Notes under the pieces: generated by a model
The model's input: the letters and a program-made list of their open reading frames with translations, nothing else
The model's database searches: none
Told to the model about the DNA's origin: nothing
Shown here: positions 57,690 to 64,000 of the stretch, piece by piece
How the letters are laid out: the number at the start of each line of letters is the position of its first letter
Numbering within the stretch: position 1 is the first letter of the stretch
NCBI GenBank assembly: GCA_949752745.1
Contig: OX457026.1
Span: 37,676,723 to 37,740,722, forward strand
DNA: 64,000 nt
Direction of reading: 5' to 3'
Origin: Protula sp. h YS-2021
Lineage: Eukaryota; Annelida; Polychaeta; Sabellida; Serpulidae
Translations under genes and position numbers: made by a program

Positions 57690-58330
57690 ACGAGAGCTAT
57701 GAGTGGTGAATATTTCCCAACTCTCTGCAGCGTATACCCAGTGTTGCACGGACTCTTAAACAATCATCTTATCGAGAAAGAAGATGAACCTTCTGCGATA
57801 AAGAGAGCGAAAAGGTGGTTCGAGAAGCACTCAAACGCCGTTTCCCTATTGACCATGAGTCGGACTTGATCCTGGTTGCGGGAACACTAAACCCGAATAT
57901 CAAAACCAGAGTTTTCACTGCGAATCAAAAACAACAAGTAACAGACTACCTCATTTCAAAATTTGACAGTTCTGAAAATTCATCAGCTGACATTGCAAAG
58001 CGAGTTAAATTGGATCACGATTTAAGCGATATGGAGTACTTGCTCGGTGATCTTTACTCGTGTGAACAAGACGATTCACTGGAGTCCAAAGTCAATATGT
58101 ATATACAAGAACCGCCTTCCCCTGTGGAACCTCTTGAATTCTGGAAGGCCAATATATAGAGAGTTCCAAAGTTAGCAAAGGTAGCACGCAGTATTTCATG
58201 CATACCAGCGATGTCCATCCCGTCGGAACGAATATTTTCCGTAGCAGGAAACACGGTGGTACCAAATCGTGCGAGTTTAGAACCGAACACAGTAGATGAA
58301 CTGGTATTCCTGCATTCCGCACTTTCGTAG
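57690..58330 (+). pseudogene. hAT transposase, C-terminal remnant with dimerisation domain
   Basis: The reading starts in one frame (AMSGEYFPTLCSVYPVLHG, from ~57698), shifts by one base near 57812, and continues as REALKRRFPIDHES. It then runs through an acidic linker to LEFWKANI, an in-frame TAG (58157-58159), and KLAKVARSISCIPAMSIPSE with RIFSVAGNTV and TVDELVFLHSAL to a TAG at 58328-58330. The SxPSERxFSxAG and LxFLHxxL motifs are the hAT C-terminal dimerisation domain (ZBED/Ac type). The DDE core's N-terminal part and the BED zinc finger are missing, so the copy is non-autonomous. One frameshift and one nonsense codon mark it as dead. Confidence 0.88.
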
Positions 58331-58918
58331 AGGGGTTTCATTAATGTGGCAAGTCTATAAAGGAGGAGGGAGCTTGTGCAGTGCCAAATGTGAAAGATAA
58401 ATCACTGCCAAACTTGGATATACCCTACCATGCGAGGAAGCTTCATATAAACTTTTTCGCACTTGAAAAACGTATACGTGGACATGAATTAGTTAGGATG
58501 TGTTATAGCTAAAAGACTGTTGAAATATATTTGTTTATTCTATACTAAAGTTTTATTTTGTTTACCATTCTATATTACAAGGAAAGAAACATGAAATTGA
58601 ACAGCACATCGTAATTGGCAAAATTGAAAATGTGGTCTATTAATGTGAAAACCGCCTGTGCAGTCATTATTCTCGGTATCTTTGTTCAGGGCCGTTTCAG
58701 GACCGGGGCCGTTCTGAAACGGCGCCGGTGCCATTTTGGGACCATATTCCAGGATTCAGAGGTCCCAAAACGGCGTCGCCGTTTTGAGACCGTCCGCGAT
58801 TCGGCACCATCGCCGTTTTAGGACCATTGTTACCAACACCGCACCGGTGCCGTTTTAGGACCAGGTTTAAATTATTTCATTTAAAACGTTATTGCAATTG
58901 CTGTTAAGATGCGGTAAG

Positions 58919-59170
58919 ATGGATAAATTTAAAGAAAAATGTGGCAAAAAAATTAAAGAACTTGAAAACTAAAAAACCTCCAAAGTTATCAGTCGTGAGA
59001 AATATGACAGGATAGTAAAAGTACTTAAGAATGGGGAAACAGGCAAACGTGTCAAGTCTCGAAAGGCTACGGAATGGTAACAATTCCAGACTTGGGCCTA
59101 CTTGATGTTTGATGAAAAACAAGAGTCAGAAATCTACTTCGAGTTGCTAGTACGGACACATTATTTGATG
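58919..59170 (+). pseudogene. Remnant resembling the N-terminus of KRBA2/SCAND3-like integrase proteins
   Basis: The start MDKFKEKCGKKIKELEN is followed by a stop, then KVISREKYDRIVKVLKNGET, a second stop, and a frame containing YLMFDEKQESEIY. The (S)REKYDRIVxxLK pattern resembles the N-terminal part of KRBA2-like proteins, which derive from Ginger-type DNA transposons carrying a retroviral-type integrase fold. The similarity is short and recalled from memory. No catalytic region remains. Confidence 0.35.
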
Positions 59171-59183
59171 TAGTTAACTCGGG

Positions 59184-59272
59184 TGTAGGTCGTTTTGCCA
59201 CCGACAACTTTGCCACCAACCATTTTGCCACCGACCACTTTGTCACCACGCCCCTACCCTTTTGCCACCAAA
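59184..59272. repeat. Short TTTGCCACCGACNA repeat
   Basis: Five units of (T)TTTGCCACC(G/A)ACNA at 16-18 bp spacing, opening with CTCGGGTGTAGGTCG. The opening resembles the left end of the miniature element at 5069 (TCGGGTCGGTGTAGGTC), so it may be one end of a related element whose other end is lost. Confidence 0.5.
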
Positions 59273-60420
59273 GACATATCGTGGAATAATGGATATTTAA
59301 TTGCTTATTTTTAGCAAAACAAAAGGCAAGGAAAAATGAAATAGTAATGCTTTATTGAACAATAACAGACTCAACAACGGCGCCTCCTACTTAATCCCCA
59401 AATGCTCCCCTAATCTACTGAAAGTTTCTACTCTGGGCCTGCTGAATCTGCTGCTTTCTGCAAATCAGTCTTAATCCCCTAATCTCCCAAGTAACTGTCC
59501 ATTTTCGGAGTACGATGTGCAGTCTGCCCTCACTAATAATCCCAAGGCTCACGCGTACACAGTGTTAATCCCCTTATCCCAAAAGTAATTGACAATTGCC
59601 GCTCGAGATAAAACATAAACATTGATATCAAGACATAAACAAATCAAAAAAGTTATCGAAAATAGTGTGACAGTGCAATCTAAATAAACGTTAAGAAAAA
59701 GTAAAATGTCCCTTTTATTTTGCTTCTTAAAATTGAACCGTAGTTTTAAAATGGCACATGCGCCGTCTCAAAACGGCGCATGTGCCATTTAATGACTCAG
59801 ATGGTCCCAAAACGGCCCCTCGCCGACTCAAAACGGCCAGGCCATTTTGGGACCAGCATCGGTCCTAAAACGGCGCTAGTGCCGTTTTAAAACGGCCCCG
59901 GTGCCGTCTTAAAACGGCGCCGGTCCCAAAACGGCGCGTAACATCTTCACAAACTAGAAGCCACACAAACCACCACGACATCCTTATTTTAGTTCAGGAT
60001 AATCTTCTGCAGCTAACAGACCAGTTTGTAATTTAACCAATTACGATGTGCTGTTCAATTTGAATGTTCTTTGCGTTGTAAATTTTCTTGGGTATTTTCT
60101 ATCAACTAGTCGACTACCGATTTTACTAGTCGACTATTATAAAATAGTCGACTATTTGGTTTCAGCCTTATCATACAAGTTGGCTAGTAAAGGGGCTGAA
60201 TAACCTGTGAAATACGTAGTTTTATCTACTCGTATACGAGTACGTAGTTATTATAGTTTTTAAAAGATCATGTGATGGCTTTTTATGTTCGAAAGTGTCC
60301 ATTTTGAAAGAATTTAAGAATTTGTTTTTTTTTTATCATTTCTTAACAATTTATCTAAAAAATGCAGTCGAAACGACACACTCATCGGAAAGATCCGAAA
60401 GCATGAATTGGCTTGTTTGA

Positions 60421-61109
60421 TTGGATGCGTACGGTGTGTACTGAGCGATAATAGCGGACCTGTAGTGCATACTGTAATTCTACGTGAATCACTTACTTCT
60501 ATGCGTTTTGTATTATCCTATAAATACATAAGTACGTGTTTGTTGGTTTTGTGCTCCCGAATGATGTGCTATTTGCTCTATTAGGTGTTTTTGTGCAAAC
60601 ATACAACTTAGGGCCCCCGACTCGAAAACTTGAATTAACTCGAAAACCATAAACATTGGAAGAATTACCAATCAACGTTCAGATTACAAATGTTTGTCCA
60701 ATAGAAATCGACGTTGCAGATGAAGAACAAAATTTAAATGGGCATGTAAACAACACGAAAGGTGATTAGCACTATATCCATGGTAGATTTGGTATTTATG
60801 TACGACAATCTTTTTTTTTCAGTTGAATAACGAGTCAGAAACTATTGCCAAATTATTAGATGCATGAGACATTTTTGAAGTGGGATGATTACAAGCAAAT
60901 ACTCTTATATCGCTCATATTAGACTCTGTGGAGGTGGGAGGCACACAAGACTAGTTGATACCATTCGCTCTCCACCTTCCTGTACGAGTATGATTTATAC
61001 GACTACTAGTATGTCCAGCTAGTTGTGGTTATTTAGCTCCAAGAAGCGACTCTCTACTGGGATCGGCTACCCGACTAGCTCCGAGTAGCTCTGACTTGTA
61101 TAACATCGT
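60421..61109. other. Spacer between the duplicated segments
   Basis: No gene or clear repeat is seen. Short runs of CTAGCTCC.GAGTAGCT occur near 61060-61100. Confidence 0.45.
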
Positions 61110-63520
61110 ACATCTCTCTGTCAGAGCTACGAAGCCTTCCATTGCTCCACTAATAGGGGTCAATTTCATATGTTCTGAGGCACGAATCCTGCCTACCAGC
61201 CCCTATTATTCAAACATCAACAGAAAGTGCATGCCCAATATGCCCTTTTTGTAAAACAGGCACAGTTTTTAGTGAGCTGTATATCTTTTACTTGTTCATA
61301 AAAGTGCAGAAAAGTTAGCTGCCGCATCCACCTGTCAAATGTTTGTTTACATTCTGGCCTTTAAATGTCACGTGACCAAATTCAAGGGACCGAAAATTTA
61401 AATAAAGTGGTTATAATTTATTTGTAAAATATATATTAAATAGTTGATAGATACAGAATTACGTATAAATTATTGTGTACACCCACAATATTTGACCTTT
61501 TATGTTTACGTTCTTTTTGAAATATCAATTTAAAAGGTTTTTGGTGGATAATTACAAAAATTATTGTTACTATTTCACGTAATAAAGTATGCTCCCTGTT
61601 TACAAACAAATGTCAATTATTGCGGGAGATTTGGGGTTATTTCCGTATTATTTTTAGGCCCCGACCCTACAGGGTTGGGGGCCTATAGACTTGGGGTGTC
61701 TGTCTGTCCATCTGTCCGTCTGTCTGTCCGTCATCGCTTTTTTGTACAAGCGATATCTCGAGAACGCAGAGGCCTAGAGACTTGATGTTGGGCTCATTTG
61801 AAAGGTCTCGACTTTTAGATGTGCCTTTTGGCCATTTTGGCCAAATTCAATCACGTGATCTTGGCCAAATTGGCCAAAAACGCAAAAATCGACTTGTGTT
61901 TGTACAGGCGATATCTCGAGAACGCAGAGGCCTAGACACTTGATATTGGGCTCATTTGAAAGGTCTCGACTTTTAGATGTGCCTTTTGGCCATTTTGGCC
62001 AAATTCAATCACGTGATCTTGGCCAAATTGGCCAAAAACGCAAAAATCGACTTGTGTTTGTACAGGCGATATCTCGAGAACGCAGAGGCCTAGAGACTTG
62101 ATGTTGGGCTCATTTGAAAGGTCTCGACTTGTAGATGTGCCTTTTGGGCCATTTTGGCCAAATTCGATCGCGTGATCTTGGCCAAATTGGCCAAAAACGC
62201 AAAAAATAGACTTGTGTTTGTACAGGCGATATGTCGAGAACGCAGAGGTCTAGAGATTTGATGTTAGGCTCATTTGAAATATCCCGTGTTGTAGATGTGC
62301 CTTTTGGCCATTTTGGCCGAATTCGATCACGTGATCTTGGCCAAATTGGCCTAAAATGCAAAAAATCGACTTGTGTTTGTACAGGCGATATCTCGTGAAA
62401 CGCAGAGGCCTAGAGACTTGATGTTGGGCTCATTTGAAAGGTCTCGACTTGTAGATGTGCCTTTTTGGCCATTTTGGTCAAATTCGATCACGTGCTCTTG
62501 GCCAAATTGGCCAAAAACGCAAAAAATCGACTTGTGTTTGTACAGGCGATATCTCGAGAACGCAGAGGCCTAGAGACTTGATGTTTGGCTCATTTGAAAG
62601 ACATTTTGGCCGAATTCGGTCACGTGATCTTGGCCAAATTGGCCAAAAAAACGCAAAAATCGACTTGTGTTTGTACAGGCGATATCTCGAGAACGCAGAG
62701 ACCTAGAGACTTGATGTTGGGCTCAATTGAAAAGTCTCGACTTGCAGATGTGCGTTTAGGCCATTTTGGCCAAATTCGGTCACGTGATCTGCTAAATTTT
62801 GGGGGTAAAAAAAGATTTTCCGCCAGCCAGTATCATTGTTTTTCAAAGTTTTGAGCAGAAGTAGGACATTTATTTTTCTTGGCCTAAACTGGCCAACAGG
62901 TTCAAAACCATAGACGACCCCTTACAATTTTGGGGGCGTTGGGGCCTGTTAGTGTTCACTGAATACTTGTCTTTTAAAGAAAGCGTAACACAGAAGTTGT
63001 ATATGATTACCGTTGTACTTTGAGGGCCTTTAGCAAATGCCAATAAAAACTTATGGGTCGTTGAATCTCACACAAACTAGCCACAGGGGTGCCTCAAAGC
63101 GAGCGCAGTTGACTTGCTTATCGTTATATAGCGAGGCTTTGAAGCGGTGCCTGAAAACTTTTTAGCGCACCGCTTCTTAGAGCTATTACCCGACAAACAT
63201 ATACAAGTTATCTGAGAAAGAGCTGGCTTGGAGCTAATCAATCAAAAACGTTTATTTTGCAAGAAATACATACAAAATAAAAAATGAATTTATGTAATAT
63301 AAAACTTAATATTAAAACTTCAATTGTCAATGTATACATTTATACCGTTTATCTCTTTAATTACTAAATTACTAAACTAATTTGAAAGTGTGCACGTTGA
63401 AAGAAAATTAGAATTTTGATTTTTTCCCTTATCGTTTCTTTATAATTTATCCCAATGAATCTGCAGTCGAAACGACACTTCCATCGGAAAGATCCGAAAG
63501 TACGAATTGGCTTATCTCTT
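61110..63520. repeat. Segmental duplication, copy B (interrupted by AGGCCCC element)
   Basis: It shares ordered blocks with copy A: CATCTCTCTGTCAGAGCTAC (61110), CCCTTTTTGTAAAACAGGCA (61243), GTGCAGAAAAGTTAGCTGCC (61305), ACACAGAAGTTGTATATGAT (62989), GAGCGCAGTTGACTTGC (63100) and GCAGTCGAAACGACACTTCC (63463). It lacks the hAT insertion of copy A but has its own insertion at 61656-62947. Confidence 0.75.
61656..62947. mobile_element. AGGCCCC-ended element with ~160-bp tandem array
   Basis: It begins AGGCCCCGACCCTACAGGGT and ends GGGGGCGTTGGGGCCT (reverse complement AGGCCCCAACGCCCCC). After GGGGTGTCTGTCTGTCC comes a TCTGTCCG microsatellite, then about seven units of ~160 bp. Each has TTTGTACAGGCGATATCTCG, AGAACGCAGAGGCCTAGAGA, CATTTGAAAGGTCTCGACTT and CACGTGATCTTGGCCAAATT. 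Open frames across it are repeat artefacts. It is a long copy of the family at 26167-26654. Confidence 0.8.
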
Positions 63521-64000
63521 GCTTTCCGTATGAAAAAAGTTCTTATGCCTCACATCGCTTAGTAGGCACACAGAGCAGAAACCATTATTTGCGTCAAAAT
63601 AAGCATATGTAAAAATTATGAAAAGAGGAAAATGGGCGGACACTTTATCTTCAATATACTTTAACATTGGGTCTGATTTAACCTTTTGGATGTCACTTCT
63701 TTTTAAAATGATAATCCATTCAAGTTTTCGTGCAATTACCTAATTTTTGTTCAAATCTTACAAGGTATTCGAAAAAAGCCGAACTGTTAGTTTAATACGC
63801 ATTTTGAAAGCTTCTGTGCAAAAGCACTTTCTTTTTCAATTTATTTTTAAAGATAAAAAGGCAGAAATTGAGAAATTTCTCCGAAATGTGAAGATTTGTA
63901 GCAGTGAGAAAATTTTGTTTTGCACTCATTAAGTAAGAGTTAAAATATGCCATTTTTCGTATGCTTATAAAATTAAATTGTCAGCTTCCAAAATTATTAA
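63521..64000. other. AT-rich tail, nothing recognised
   Basis: A 61-codon open frame (63747-63932) has no recognisable motif. No repeat or RNA feature is seen. Confidence 0.4.

Larger units (their letters stand above)
58689..59937. mobile_element. Nested element with multiple AAAACGGCGCCGG end repeats
   Basis: Both ends carry several copies of a short module: on the left CCGTTTCAGGACCGG, CCGTTCTGAAACGGCGCCGG and CCGTTTTAGGACC; on the right GGTCCCAAAACGGC, CCTAAAACGGCG and GTCTTAAAACGGCGCCGG. The terminal segments pair as inverted repeats (GGGCCGTTTCAGGACCGG against GCGCCGTTTTGGGACCGG). The modules span ~180 bp on the left (58689-58862) and ~190 bp on the right (59747-59937). The element lies inside the hAT element. 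It has a possible protein remnant at 58919-59170. Confidence 0.75.
56803..60170 (+). mobile_element. hAT transposon with 8-bp TSD, carrying two nested elements
   Basis: The terminal repeats TATGGCTGAAACC (56803) and GGTTTCAGCCTTA (ending 60170) differ at one base as inverted repeats. Both ends carry subterminal TAGTCGACTA palindromes typical of hAT elements. A perfect 8-bp target-site duplication, TCATACAA, flanks it (56795-56802 and 60171-60178). The element holds a hAT transposase 3' remnant, a nested MULE-derived element (56895-57575) and a second nested element (58689-59937). Confidence 0.9.
55640..60420. repeat. Segmental duplication, copy A (interrupted by a hAT element)
   Basis: Blocks shared in order with 61110-63520 include ATCTCTCTATCAGAGCCACG (55645), CCTTTTTGTAAAGCAGGTAC (55769), GACTGCAGAAAAGCTGGCTA (55829), ACAAAGAAGTTGTATTTCAT (56377), GAGCGCAGTTGACGTG (56480) and, beyond the hAT insert, GCAGTCGAAACGACAC...CATCGGAAAGATCCGAAAG (60364). 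The copies are well diverged. A third fragment of the first block is at 25405-25530. Confidence 0.75.

Noticed and set aside
61564..62854. Several 60-90 codon ORFs with repeated peptides such as VCTGDISRTQRPRDLM
   Set aside because: They are translations of the ~160-bp tandem units of the AGGCCCC element.

Overview
Organism and overall character. This is animal nuclear DNA: AT-rich, with intron-split genes using GT/AG junctions and a dense, layered load of DNA transposons, miniature elements and tandem repeats. The ArfGAP1 and MTFR1 orthologues, together with KDZ, hAT and MULE transposons and TIR-like elements carrying internal ~145-170 bp tandem arrays, suggest a marine invertebrate. A lophotrochozoan such as a bivalve mollusc is my best guess; the species cannot be read from the sequence. 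There are no rRNA genes, CRISPR arrays, bacterial operons or convincing functional tRNAs. Layout: 1-1.3 kb is a ~133-bp satellite. From 4.4 to 15 kb lies a two-gene mobile region. A decayed plus-strand gene (5.57-10.69 kb) encodes a P-loop ATPase-like protein ending in a PHD finger. It converges on a minus-strand, 12-exon, nearly complete KDZ-type transposase gene (14.96-11.48 kb). From 15 to 28.2 kb there are only repeats: miniature elements, a hAT-like element with another nested in it, several minisatellites, a tRNA-derived head, an ORF with a GATA-like zinc finger, and a 0.7-kb inverted repeat. From 29.17 to 37.10 kb is a complete 11-exon ArfGAP1 gene on the plus strand (531 aa by phase-consistent assembly). 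From 38.6 to 45.3 kb are repeats, including a 2.1-kb TIR element. From 54.34 to 45.95 kb, on the minus strand, is a complete 9-exon gene of the mitochondrial fission regulator (MTFR1) family (379 aa); its introns hold many repeats. From 55.6 to 63.5 kb is a diverged tandem segmental duplication. Copy A is interrupted by a hAT element with a perfect 8-bp target duplication, which itself contains a nested MULE-derived mini-element and a nested GGTCCCAAAACGG-type element. Copy B is interrupted by an AGGCCCC-ended element with a ~160-bp tandem array. How the parts work together. The two host genes are unrelated housekeeping genes: ArfGAP1 acts in COPI/Golgi Arf1 inactivation and the MTFR1 protein in mitochondrial morphology. 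They converge tail-to-tail across a repeat-filled 8.8-kb gap. The most unusual part is the convergent KDZ transposase plus ATPase-PHD gene pair, which may be the two halves of one large DNA transposon. Its termini were not identified, so the pairing is an inference.
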